NCBI GenBank assembly: GCA_029959085.1
Contig: JARWIR010000010.1
Coordinates: 37,502,731-37,566,730, forward strand
Origin: Nemophila menziesii
Taxonomy: Eukaryota; Streptophyta; Magnoliopsida; Boraginales; Hydrophyllaceae
Length of the DNA stretch: 64,000 bases
Reading direction: 5' to 3'
Under the pieces are notes generated by a model. The model did not search any database. It was not told the origin of the DNA and was given only the letters and a program-made list of their open reading frames with translations. Positions 46,816 through 58,912 of this stretch are shown one piece after another; the stretch's first letter is position 1, and the number at the start of each line of letters is the position of its first letter. A program made the position numbers and the translations under genes.

Positions 46816-49800
46816 CACTGGTAGACGAGTATTTCACGACCACTTCTATGATCATTACTAAGTAACCTTTTAGTGACCGATTGCGATCATTGGTGTTATA
46901 AAAATAGAAAAATTATTTAGCGACATGAAATATGTCATTAATGATAGACATTGGTCGGTAAATCTAAATTAACCAATACCAAACCCTATATGGAGTCGTT
47001 ATAGTTTTTGTCTGCGAAAAAATAAAATAAAAATAAAATATCGACCACTTAGTGATCGGAAAAGGTCACCTAATCATTATCGAGCACTAATTTGTCGGTA
47101 TAATTATAGTTTGTGAAAAAAAATTAATATATAGTGTCGACACATATTGGTCGGAAAATATTTTATGTCCTTTTTTTTTTTTTTGGTCCAAAATTTTTCC
47201 TTTAGTTATGGTCGGCGTTGGTTTTTTTACCGATCACGTTATAGCCTTTAACGATACCCTATGGGCCGACGCTAAAATACTGGGTAATAAATTCCACTGG
47301 CAGTGGAAGATTGTTCATTTCTTACCAAGCTTAACAAAACCTTTTACCTAAAAACAAAAATGAATAGCCCGATTTTGATTACACCAAAGTCATATGCCGA
47401 CGTCGTCATCCCTACTACCATCGCCATCCATCCGGTTGACTAACCGATCCCAAATGAACTCATTTTCATCATAATTCTTTCATTCCATTTGAGGTGTTTC
47501 TCCATCATATTTTTTAAGAAAAACTTGAAATTTCATATAGTTTGTTTTTTTTACATATTAAACTTGTTGATTGTTATGGGGATATAATATATGTTATTAT
47601 AATTGATTATCGATTAAATTATAGGATATTAGTACGAGATATGGTAAGTGTACATAACTTTAACCAAAAAATATATGTTTTTTATAATTTATATTATTGT
47701 GAGTTATGATAATATTTAATTATATTAAAGGGAATGTCGATATTTTATGGTTAGTTCATATATTTAGATTATATTGCATAATATATTAATACACATTATA
47801 TCCCCTATATATTTGTATATTTATCCTAATTATTTCTTGTTCGATGAAATATAGTCAAAATAGATGTTTTATTGATAAATAATGGATTAATTCAAAAGAT
47901 AAGATTATTTAGTTTTTGTTAAAGGTAAATAATTTCATAGATTTTGTGTCAAAACACATGCATATTACATATACCATTCAATGCCGGTGTAATAATTACT
48001 TGAATAATAGAAAAATTATATTAAAGAAGCAAAGGATCAAATTTTGAGGTATAGATTTATACCGTTATATGTCGTTTAAAATTTGCACGGTGAAATTGAA
48101 CACATTCCATGAATGTTGAGTTGCTCCATATTGTAGATGAAGAGATAATGAATATGTTAGATGATTAGAGAGACATTGTTAATGACGTGGACTCTTAGAT
48201 GGTAGAGGAGCATGTTCCACAAAATAAACTAGGTTCTTTTGATGTGTCGGTTGAGGAAATGAAAACTGAGTTGTATCCAGATTCCACAAAAAATGATTTG
48301 AACTTCACTGAAAAGTCGATACACATCAAGGTGAAAAATAAGTAGAAAATACTTCCTTCACAAAATTCCTATAGGCGTTGAGTCTTGATTTTCTCGAAAA
48401 GTACCTTGTATGCATCGTATCAAGAATCCAACAAGAAGTTAAAGAGTTCAAGAATCCAACAAGAAGTTCAAGAGTTCAAGAATCCAACAAGAAGTTTGAA
48501 CAACTTGTTTTGTACTGGATGAGTACAAAGGAATGGACCCGTGTCAAATTAGTAAGTTATCTAGGATACCTGAAGAAGGGGTAAAGAGTGTTGCATAATA
48601 AATTATTCTTTTTTACAACTACCTTAGGTTAGAGCGATTGTACACTTCGAGGTACACTGAAAATGATATGATTTGGCACAAGATTGGACAATTTATAGAC
48701 GAGGCTATTTTACATCATCTAGTTGGTGGAATTAATTATAATATATTTGATGAATGACACCCAAAGTTTGATACAGAGCCTTGTAATATTTGTTTGGGCT
48801 TGGCCTACGATAGGCTTTGTCCATTTTTAGGGAAAACAAATTTTATAGCATGTGGCCATTTATATTGACCATTTATAAGCTATTGTCATGGATATGTATG
48901 AAAGGATCCACGTTCATGTTATATTTATTGATTCTTGTTTTGCAATAGTCCCAAGAAAAATTTAGATGTATTCCTTTGTCTTATGATAAATGAGTTGAAC
49001 ATGTTGTGGAGTACTGGCGTTTCTATGTATGATGCACATAAGCAGTAAGTATTTGTTATACGTGGTTGTATATTGTATGCAGTTAATGATTATCTACTGA
49101 CATTGTACGCATCAGGTTGTTCGACTTAAGGATACAAGGATTGTCCCAAATACATGGGTTTTATGACAACCTTTCGTGTTAATAAATGGATAGTGTATTT
49201 CGATTGCAGATGATGATTACCACTTCACACCCTATTAAACAATACTTTGAATGCTAATAGTGAGTATAGAGCTCCTCCTACAAAGTTCAGCCCGACGACT
49301 ATCTAAATACAGATTGACGGTTTGACCTATGTGATCCCCAAAAGATACAAAGATTTTGGTGGCAAGGCAATAAAGAGAACAGGTATTCAACAACATAATT
49401 GGAAGAAGAAGATTATATTATACGACTTACCATATTGGTCATAAAACTTGTTGAAATACAAAATTTGATAGTATGCATTGCGAGAAGAATATATGTGATA
49501 GCTTACTTGGTACAGAAGTGGGCCTTGCCATAAAACTTAATAAAGGGAGCATGAAGGAGCATAAGGATTTGCATGATCTAGGATTTTAAGAGGAATCGTG
49601 GTTGTCTGCAGATGCAAGGGATAGGGTGATGCAACCAAAGGAAAATTTATGATGAGTCCAGATTAAGAGATTGAATTTTTTTAGTATAGTTGAGGGCCCA
49701 TGAGTTTCCCGATGGTTTTGCATCAAGTTTGAAAAATACTGTTTTGAGTGATACTAGGAAGATCATCGAAATAAAATTCCACGACTGTCACATAATGATG

Positions 49801-50390
49801 CATCTCCTTTTTGTTGCTAGTATGCCGAGATTAATTGAGCATAAAGTGGCTAGCGATGCCATAAGAGGTTGTGTAATGCTTTCCGTATATTTGTAAGCGC
49901 GATTTGAGTATGCATGAACTAAAAAAGGAAAACAAAAGATATTGTTGTTTTGATGTGTCGGCTTGTGGTGATATTTTTGTCGAATTTTTTAGATATCATG
50001 ATTCATTTGGTTTTACACTTGTACGATGAAGCACTGTTTGGTGGATCGGAACAGATGCGTTGGATATACCCTTTCGAGCGTTATTTGAAGAAGTTAAAGA
50101 AGTACAAACAAAATGTGGCGAGGTTATGAGGTTCGATGGCCGAGGGTTACGGTGTTGAGAAAACTTTAACTTTCATACCACGTTATACGAAAGATGAAAG
50201 ACCAAGTGTAAATACGTTGCGGAATCAAGAGAAAAATCGATTTTTAGATGCCAATGTCATCGGATGGAAAAAAAGAGTTACATTTATCTTTCACATACTG
50301 ACATGGATCCGCTTATTTGGTGCTTTCTACAAAGTTGCGAGGAGATACAAAATTATATGTGTTTCATAGATTTAGAAAAATAAGTGCATA
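46816..50390 (+). mobile_element. Second CACTA-type relic (CACTG terminus)
   Basis: Starts CACTGGTAGACGAG, followed by subterminal-looking repeats (GACCGATTGCGATCATTGG, GATCGGAAAAGGTCACC, TTGGTCGG) to about 47260, then a long AT-rich leader/intron and a TNP2 transposase pseudogene. The right end is not seen. Placing the start at 46816 is inference from the CACTG word and the repeats behind it. Confidence 0.5.
48050..50370 (+). pseudogene. TNP2-type CACTA transposase, heavily decayed
   Basis: Family landmarks appear in order but in shifting frames: HPKFDTEPCNICLGLAYDRL (about 48762), LDVFLCLMINELNMLWSTGV (about 48965), TGIQQHNWKKK (about 49380), YDLPYW (about 49420), EFPDGFASSLKNTVLSDTRK and FHDCHIMMHLLFVASMPRLI (49690-49870), EALFGGSEQMRWIYPFERYL (about 50025), SMAEGYGVEKTLTFIPRY (about 50134). 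These follow the TNP2 catalytic region and DUF4218 domain. Stops and frameshifts throughout show long inactivity. 48419-48497 carries three direct copies of a 28-bp CAAGAATCCAACAAGAAGTT unit. Confidence 0.75.
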
Positions 50391-50820
50391 CTAGCAACTT
50401 TAAGCTATATATCTCATCTCCATTCTTTATTATATTATTTATTTGCATTATTATCTGTTAAATATGAAAACCTAATAAATGTTATTTCTTTTATTGTCTT
50501 TTTATCAAACAAGTAATTTCTCTTACACTTCTTTATATACACAAGTATATCTAACGGATTAATTTCCTGCGAACGAACTTTACTTACTAACTAAACTTGC
50601 AAATGATTTGTAATACTTGCGGTGAGTTTCTCGTGGTAGTCAAGGGTGTGTCATTTATTATTATATTTATTTATCTGTTTATTTATCACAAAATTTCCCC
50701 CACCAGGTGTTGTTTTCAAAGAAATACTCTTTGGTCAAAGTAGGTCCAACATGTTCTTTTAAACGAAAAATCCTTTCGGGAGATCCATATACCGCAAGAT
50801 ACTTCTTGGGATTGGACAAT
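50391..50820. other. Intergenic, no gene
   Basis: AT-rich; nothing recognised between the CACTA relic and the microsatellite. Confidence 0.5.
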
Positions 50821-50845
50821 ATATATCTATATATATATATATATT

Positions 50846-50885
<40 letters not shown>

Positions 50886-50890
50886 GAGGG
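50821..50890. repeat. Compound microsatellite (TA)n(GA)n
   Basis: TATATC/TATATA run passing into about 14 GA units, then GACAGAGAGAGAGGG. It sits at the left edge of the LINE relic. Confidence 0.95.
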
Positions 50891-51460
50891 CTAAAAGATT
50901 TATCATTTATCAACTAGGTGATTGTAAGAACATGTCTTTATGGTGGGACTTTTGGAATCCTGGAAACACAAGTGCTTAAATGATATTCAAAATAGTCAAT
51001 TAACATCTGGTTACTTCTTTAACAACAAGTTATCAAAGTTCATAAATGAAAGGAACTGAATGGCCTTTTAGATTTTATTTTCTAGCATAAAATCACTGAA
51101 GATATAAATGTTAATCTAGATAAGGAGGACATCATCAAATGGCCATATACAAAGAAATGGTCATTCACATTTAAAGATACATATGAGCAACTGAGAACAA
51201 GAAAGAAATAAATTTTATGGCACGATATATTTTGGTTCTCAAAGAATGCTCCAAGATACAAATTTATTTTATGGATCATTCACTTGGACATGTTAGCAAG
51301 AAAAAAGAGACACTACATCATGCGGTTTGTTAACTGATGCTTTGTGGGAGTTTTATCGACTTGCTAGTTAAGATAGGAACCACTTGTACTAGAAATGTTT
51401 TTTCACAATAAAAATATGGACAAGAATCCTCCAAGCAAATAGTGTTTCTACTCATCTTAC

Positions 51461-52644
51461 TGTTAAATATATCATTACCATAATATATTATTACCTTATT
51501 AGATTAGTTTATTTCCATCTTATATTTTTTCCCTTGTTAGCATAGTATTAGCTCTCTTGTTCACCAAGTTATTAGTCATATAAAGAGACACACATTCTAT
51601 TGTAATAGAATATCAAATCAATTCACAATGAGTCTCTAGTTTCTCTTGTTCTCTAACCTTTATGGCTCTCTTATATTATTAATATATTATTTCTATTTTC
51701 CTATTTTCCTATTTCTCCTTCTCCACTTATTTAAATATCTCACATGGTATCAGAGCCACTAATCCAAGTGGTTTCTCGTTATCGCTTCATTCATTCTGCA
51801 AGTCGTTAATCTTCCCCTTTCATTATAATATTTCATTATCATTTCCGCACAAAAAAAAATCTATTTTCTCCTAATCCTTTCGTAGGATCTAAAATATTAA
51901 TCCTCTTGTAGCATTTCAAATCTTATTCTCTCATAGGAATCACAATTTTAATTCCTCTCGTATGAATCGAAATCTTAATTCTCTCATAGGATACGAAATC
52001 GTATTCCTCTCGTAGTAATCAAAATCTTATTCCTCCCGTAGGCGTTGAAATCTTATTCTTCTCATAGGAATGAAATGTTGTTCCTCTCATATGAATTGAA
52101 ATCTTGTTCCTCGTAGAAATTAAAATCTCATTCCTTTCATAGGAATCGAAATCTTAACCCTCTCGTAGAATTCAAAATCTCGTTAGGCCATCCAATGGTC
52201 TCATCTCGATAACTTGCCCAGCATTCGGTTTTTTCGTTTTCGGTTGTCACTCCACGAAATCAACATTGTCACCTCGCCAACTCATTTGTCATGCTTCGCA
52301 ATCAACAAGGCTCAAGACACGTAATAAATGATCTGGATTTCAAACTCAAGTTGCTCTTTATCCGACGTACTTGAGTTTGAGGAGGGGTGTTAAATATATT
52401 ATTATCATAATATATCATTACCTTATTACATTAGTTTATTTCCATCTTATATATGTTTCCTTGTTAGCATAGTATTAGATGTCTTGTTCACCAAGTTACT
52501 AGTCCTATAAATAAACACACATTCTATTATATTAGAACATCAACTCAATTCTCTTATTCTCTAGCTTCTATGGCTCTCTTATATTATTAATATATTATTT
52601 ATATTTTCCTATTTTTCCTTTTCCACTTATTTAAATATCACACA
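51461..52644 (+). mobile_element. TRIM (miniature LTR element), TSD CTTAC
   Basis: CTTAC at 51456-51460 and 52645-52649 bounds an 1184-bp element. LTRs 51461-51744 (284 bp) and 52388-52644 (257 bp) run TGTTAAATAT...CACA; the second lacks a block present in the first. The primer site TGGTATCAGAGCCA (51745-51758) matches initiator tRNA-Met, and a purine tract TTTGAGGAGGGG precedes the second LTR. The 643-bp interior has no ORF, as in TRIMs. Confidence 0.92.
51874..52186. repeat. Minisatellite inside the TRIM, about 11 units of 28 bp
   Basis: Degenerate tandem units of the type TTCCTCTCGTAGGAATCGAA + ATCTTA. It fills about half of the interior. Confidence 0.75.
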
Positions 52645-53109
52645 CTTACACCATGGAAAGTGAAATCAACTGGTATACGAAGTATCAAAGCGGCAAAACC
52701 ATCGAAGACAGAGCTATGAAGATGCTTTTATCGATTTTGACTAATATGAGTTGAAAAAACTAATAGGATTTTCAATGGTCGGCACTGCACTAAAGATGAG
52801 ATCTTTTCAAGTATTGCTAATGCCTTTCGTTAATCAGTGGTAAAAATACCGACCTCCCCTTCCCCCCTCCCATTCCACCAGCACCGGAACACTGCACTGA
52901 TGCTTTAATATTCTCATAGTGTACATACGATATTATTATTGACCAAAATAATATTCAAACAATATCATACCTATATACATTGCAAATATATGGGATTAAT
53001 CGTGGCATGCATAAGCTTTTACTTTTAAAGTTAAAACTGAATTTAGATAAATAAAAATGTGCACAATAAGATAGATTTTATGTTTTTAGCCTATTTCTTT
53101 TCTTACAAA

Positions 53110-54720
53110 ATCAAGTTCAAGTAGTTTAAGAAAGTGTGGAGATGGGTTTGAAACCCAATCCCTATTAAGGTCGGCAAGCCTTCCTTTTTTAGCTATGTAA
53201 TCCACTGCTTGATTTAATTTCCTTGAAATAAATTAGAAACTTATATCAATGTTTCGCGCCAAATTTTAAATATCTTCAAATATATGAAATAGATGACGAT
53301 TTTCAAACTTCACGCCTTTTAATTAACGGTTTTATTAGGCTAAGACAATCATTCCTCAAAACGAATTTCCTTCTTAGTTGTGTTGTTTCTTCAAGAATTG
53401 CATTTCGAATCCCAATTGCTTCTTCTTCTTCTGGAGAATGTGCAATGTATTTCTATGATCTTCCTCCCAAAAATTGTCCCTTTTTGTCACTAAAAACACA
53501 TACAGATGAAGTTATATTAGTTTCTTTAAGGTAAGATGCATCAACATCTATAAAGATTTTTGGGTTGTTGTAGCTCTCCCTGTTTTGATATGTGTTTGTT
53601 TTCCTTTCTGTTGTATCGATTATGTTTATGTTTGGGTCTGTATATGCCTCAGAGGTTGTGATTTTATATCTACTAAACTCATCATAGGCATTATAAGCAT
53701 TTTTCATATTTATTATGGGGCATATAGTATGATTTTCAAAGATATATATTCCTAGCTTTTCAAATGAACCACATAATCCAGATTGCCATCTCAACTTGTG
53801 GTCTATTCTTTTCATCATTTTGAACTTTCATTTCCACAAGATTTTGTAGCCATTCTTGTATGTTTTTTATGTTATCATTTTAAAAGATTATTCCAGAGGG
53901 AGTTGCAAATCATGTGGCCCTAGAGCTAGAGCAGAGAAACATAAGATGTTTTGTGGTTTTTGCGTCATTTCCACACACTTTACAAATATTGTTTAAAGTG
54001 CAGTTTATATGGGATTTGTTGCTTTCAGTAGGTATAGCGTTTGAAGCAACTCTCCATATATTATTTTTAGTTTAGGGGGTATATGTAACTTCCAAATAAT
54101 ATCCCAAAAGTCTTTATTCAGTTGAAGGAGATAGAAGGTAGATATTTCTCATTTTGCTATCTCTTCAGATATATTATTAGAAATGTGTTTATAGACTTTA
54201 TTGGCAGTGATATTTCTATTATTTGAATGTTTCCAAACAAGAGTATCAGGTGCATTAGTGATGCTGATATTAAGTGTGTGGGCCTTTTCATCTTTTTCAG
54301 TTCCAAGAATATTAATAAGTGTTTCCTTATCCCATTCTTTTCCGTCTTTAATTAGTTCAGCCACTTTTATGATAGGGTAACTAGAAGAGTTCTGAGGTTT
54401 GTCAGATTAGGGAATCCAATCACCATGCCAAACTTTTATGTTCTTCCCGTTATTAACTATCATTCTAGTGTCATTAATATAGGTATTTCTTCCCCTAGTA
54501 AGACTTCTCCGGACCCAAGAAAAGTTGTAACCAAGTGAAGTTGATTCAAAGCAATCATTAAAGAAATATATACCTTTAATATATTTATAAGCTAGTGGTT
54601 CTTTATTGTTATTGAACTTCCATGCTAATGAAGCTAATAAGGCAGTGTTAAGTTGTGTAAAGTTTTTAAAGTTTGTGCCACCTTTAGTTTTAGGCATTTT
54701 TATAAATTTCTAATTTTTGC
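53110..54720 (-). pseudogene. LINE ORF2 C-terminal half (RT tail, zf-RVT, RNase H)
   Basis: Minus-strand order: PKTKGGTNFKNFTQLNTALL and ASLAWKFNNNKEPLAYKYIK (54407-54690, the region after the RT domain), NNGKNIKVWHGDWIP, a zf-RVT segment WKHSNNRNITANKVYKHISN (54149-54364), then an RNase H segment KIFIDVDASYLKETNITSSV (53453-53600) with ECTION-like EEEAIGIRNAILEE downstream and the closing FISRKLNQAVDYIAKKGRLA near 53180-53230. Three open segments are joined by frame breaks. The N-terminal endonuclease and RT core are missing, typical of 5'-truncated LINEs. Confidence 0.75.
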
Positions 54721-55464
54721 CAATATATTTTAGTGTTCCCATTATTGTGGGAACCATTAGGTTATTATAACCATTAGGTTATAATTTAATAAATAAAATA
54801 ACCAACCCCGTAACCGTTAGGTTATTAAATAAAACCCGAGAAACCGTTAAAATAAAATAAAACCGCTCGTAATATATTACCAACCCCGTAAAAGTTTAAA
54901 AAGTCGATAATAAAATAAAATAATAAAGTCGTAGATAAAGTCAAGTTGAACATATAAAAATCAAATATTACAAAACACTTCAAAGTCGATTAAAATTTTC
55001 AGCTTCAGCTTCCTCGTTTGAGTGTTAATCATTGGACTAGCTGGATGAAGGACTTGTAGGACGAGAAAGATTGGAAAGATTGGTAGTTGGAGTAGCGCAA
55101 GGAACGGTGGGAGGTTGTAAGTAGATAGCCACTGTTCTGCCCTGATCTAATTAACAAAGTCGAGGGATCTAGTCAACCGATCTTCGAGAATGTACATGTG
55201 TTGGGTAGCAGATGTGGAGCTCGTGGATCGAGCTCTTTTGTCCTCTGGAATGTATAGATCCCTATCCACCGAGATAAAATATTCATTGATGGCCCCAATC
55301 ATCCTCTCAAAGTCCCAGGCTATCTTATCGGATGACTGAAGAGTAGCACTCTTTGAATGTTTGGCCTTGGGAGGCTCTCCAACTCCGGAGAATCCCTTCA
55401 TCCATACATTGACAATCCGCCTCCATTACCGCCTCCACCCGATCCTTTTGCGTGAGTGAAGGTG
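54721..55464 (-). other. Region with an 84-codon ORF, unrecognised
   Basis: The minus ORF at 55147-55401 (GEPPKAKHSKSATLQSSDKI, then WDFERMIGAINEYFISVDRD) looks protein-like in composition and may be a C-terminal exon of a transposon accessory protein, but no family was recognised. The upstream end is interrupted by the copia B insertion at 55470. 54760-54900 has repeated AACCGTTAGGTTATTA words. Confidence 0.35.
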
Positions 55465-55469
55465 TAGAT

Positions 55470-56259
55470 TGTTGGAAAAAGATAGAAAATCACCAGTTTT
55501 AAAACAAATAGAAATGGAAAATTCGATGTGAAATAAATATTTTGATTATGTAAACTATTCTATTTCAATAATGAAATATTAATCGAAACTTACACGGAAT
55601 CAAAAGAAGAACAAATACACAGAAATAATGGTGTGAAAAAGATATTCCGGCGTACAAATTTATCTCTAACAAAGAGTCTGTGACTATAGAAATAATTTTG
55701 AGAGAGAAAGCATTTCTTTTTGTTCTTTTCTGATTAGTTTCATAATTAAGGAAAGTGGGGGAAGCACCTGTATTTATAGGCAAGGAGAGGCTCTTGAATG
55801 ACTCCATTATAAGAATATTCTGGTTTTAATGCGTCTTTAATTTGTGAACGTTTTGTCTTTGGATGAAAGGTTTTGAATTGACACCGACTACTATAAGTAC
55901 CAGCCTTCTTCCACCAGATTTTCTTCCAAAAACTAGTTTCATTTTTATTTTTTGACTCCCCAAACTCCCAACGAGCCCACGGCCCACACCGTCGTCGGGT
56001 CGGGCGGGTCGGGGTGGTGGTGGTGCACGCATATGGGGCTTTGCCTTTTCTTTTTTGCCTTTCATAACCTTTAGATCTTTTGGAAGGAATATATAGGTAA
56101 GATATTATAAGGGAAAAAAAATTCTACTCCACTTCCTATGTGGGACAATTTCTTCAGTAAAATGTCTTTTCCACTTCTCCCATAAGAACATGAATGGAAT
56201 TAAATTAATACCTTGTATTTAGATGATTTAAACACATTAGATTAATGTGAATTCCAACA
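55470..56259 (-). repeat. 3' LTR of copia B
   Basis: 790 bp, with TATAAATA (minus) near 55769-55777 and the GC-rich U3 segment at 55995-56030 as in copia A. The purine tract (minus AAGTGGGGGAT) adjoins at 56260. Confidence 0.88.
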
Positions 56260-56849
56260 ATCCCCCACTTAGGGTCTTTGGGAGAGAAGGTAACATGTTT
56301 CCATACCTACCAGCATTTGGGTGAATTGTACTTAAGTGGCAATATCTTTTGATTTGAATTGACACGTTGTGAAGTGAGGCAACCACAAAATTTTTTTTAA
56401 GTGAACTTACTCTTGAACTTAACAATTTTCGATCAAGACCCTCACATCACATAGTCTACCCTGCTAAAAGTTATAGTTCCCTCGAACATCACTCTTCACT
56501 TTGTTCATCAAGTACTTCTCTAAGGACCACCTCATGCGGTATATGAACATTGTGGACTCATTTATATGATATTATTAAGGACGTCTCCTTAACACTCTAT
56601 AATGAATATTGAGTCTCACTTTTGACCGTTAATTCATCAAGTCCTTCTCAAAAGAACCACCATAATGGCTATGAATTAATAATGATTTAAACACTCATCC
56701 TCGTGTTCTTTTTATATTGTTACTCCTTAAGAGTGAATTCATCAACTCCTTCTCAATAGGACCACCACGAGTGGCTATGAATTCATCAAGACGATTTTTA
56801 CATTCGTGCCATATCCCATGACGATTGAGTCTATTGTATTAGGTCCAAC

Positions 56850-58872
56850 TGTGACCGTTCTTTGAACTCGAGTAATCTTTTATAGACACCACCACATTTA
56901 GGTTGATGGCCCTGAACCGATTATCATAGCCTTTAGCTATTTCATTTCGTAGGGGTGCGTAAGACACTAAGCTCATGGATAATTCCGTCAATATCACAAA
57001 ACTATTTTAAGGAATTTATAACAATATTTCCGCCCCAAGTCTTTTGATTTAGCAAACTAGTTGGTTTTCAACCTCGGACTTATATATTATAACACATTTT
57101 CTATTTCACCTTTAGTGTTAGGAGATATACTCACATAAACCTAGAATAGTCACCTATGAAGGTTATATAGTATAGTTTTTCTCCTTTACTAGCAAAATTT
57201 ATAAAAAAAACATTTAAGTATGAATGTACTAATCCTAGTAGCTTAGAATTCTCGTGGTTTCAAATAAAAAGGTCGTTTTTCCTGCGAGTTTGGATCTACA
57301 CATAATAGATATTTTACAAAGTCATCGACTTTATTAGTCCAAGGGATTTTAGCCTTTTAAAATAAGAGAAATTATAGATAGCCTAATTTACCATTCCACA
57401 CATCTAAACGTTCAAATAGATAAAGAGACTTAGAAACATCCTTATTAAAGGTTACAATCTTCAATCACACAAACTATTATTTGGAAAACCTCTTACCCAC
57501 AAACGCATCGTTTTGGTACTAGTCATGGGTTATTTTATTTTAAACAAACAAACATTATGTAAATACCTTTTTCCACAAACTCATCATTTTTGGTAATAAT
57601 TATTATTTCCCCCTCGAAAACTAGTTTGAGTCCCACTTTATTAAGATGAGCTCCAGAAACCAAGTTCCTACGGAGTGAGGGGACGAAGAGAACATCGTTT
57701 AACTCAAAGGTCTTACCAGAAGTGAGTTTGAGGGTAACTTGTCCTTTCCCGAGGACCGTAGCATTGGATGAGTCACCCAGGTACACACATTCACCATTGG
57801 TTCTTCCTCGAATCTTTTGAACAGGGTTTTGTTTGCGCATAAGTGTCGTGAAGCCTCGGTGTCAAGGATCAACTCGCATTTGTTTTCCACCAAGTAAGCC
57901 TAAAGCATTACCGCGGAGATTATTTCTTCGATTTTGGTTAAGGGTGCAGCAGGTTTTGGACCAGGAACGACTCTAAGCGTACACTCAAAAGTTTTATGTC
58001 CTTCTTTACCACAACAATAACAAGCACTCTTAGGTTTTTGAATCTTACCAGAAGATATAAACTTTCGCCTTATTTGTTGGAGTTGTTGCGGTTCGTATTT
58101 CCCCCAAGATTTGGAATTGTTAGCGCCATGTTGTATTCCATTTCCTTTGAACCTGTCCCTGTTACCTTGTCCAGAACTTTCAACAAGGTTAGCCTACAAG
58201 GAATAAGGAGGGAAAGAGAGAGAGTTATCCTTGATTCGATTGGCTACTTCGACTTGCATGTGACTGATGAGTTCTTGGAGACTCATCTCCTTCTTTTTGT
58301 GTTTGAGGTGGTTACGGTATTAACTCCAATATGGGAGAAAAATCTCAAGTAGAATGTTAGCTTGAAAAACTTCACACATCTTCAAGCCTTCGTCGATTAC
58401 CTCTGTGCATAGGTTTTCATACACATGAAGTTGTTCAGTCATGGGTTTTTGATCGGCAAGAATGAAGTTGTACCAATTACCGGTGACGTGTTTCTTTTTA
58501 CCATAATCATCAGCCCCGTGTTTTTTCTCAAGAATGTCCGATATGACCTTTTCCGTCTTTTCTTTGGCAAGTAGATCAAATATGGATTTGATTTATTGTT
58601 CAATATCCAGCCCGAGCCATTGTATTCTCTCTTTTGAACTTGGCGACGAGGGCAAGATGTCTAGACTGTTCTTCTTCAGTAGGAACTCTGTTTTCCACCT
58701 TAAGTGGAGGATCTTCGACTATAGCAAAGTCAAGTTTGTATTGTTCAAGACAGATCAAAATATTTTGTGCCCAACGCTTGTAGTTGGAACCATTAAGGGG
58801 ATCCAACTTATTCACGTCGGTAAAGGTTTTTGCATTCAAGGATGAAGCAACTGTCGAATTTGGAAATGCCAT
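56850..58872 (-). pseudogene. Copia B gag-protease-integrase relic
   Basis: Gag begins at 58872 (MAFPNSTVASSLNAK ... LDPLNGSNYKRWAQ) and breaks after NTMARAGY at the same codon as copia A. Protease ILDTEASRHLCANKTLF at about 57860 carries Glu in place of the Gly of DTGA, an inactivating change. The segment LRRNLVSGAHLNKVGLKLVF precedes degraded integrase near 56950-57250. No reverse transcriptase. It must have moved, if at all in this form, with proteins supplied by another copy. Confidence 0.8.
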
Positions 58873-58912
58873 TTCTAAAAAAACGGTGATATAAAATAAT
58901 ATATTTTTAAAT

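Larger units (their letters stand above)
50895..52850 (+). pseudogene. LINE ORF2 zf-RVT region, split by a TRIM
   Basis: Left part: GDCKNMSLWWDFWNPGNTS (about 50920) and KWSFTFKDTYEQLRTRKK ... DIFWFSKNAPRYKFILWIIH (51145-51300), the reverse-transcriptase zinc-binding domain near the C-terminus of plant L1-type ORF2. The right part resumes at 52655 with EINWYTKYQSGKTIEDRAMK and NRIFNGRHCTKDEIFSSIAN. Stops and one frame change are present. The TRIM at 51461-52644 separates the halves. Confidence 0.65.

Noticed and set aside
47165..47182. A fourth poly(A)-type micro-insertion (poly-T on plus strand)
   Set aside because: No direct repeat of useful length flanks the T run.
50679..50979. ORFs over the (TA)n(GA)n tract
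   Set aside because: Microsatellite translations; only the last few codons belong to the LINE relic.
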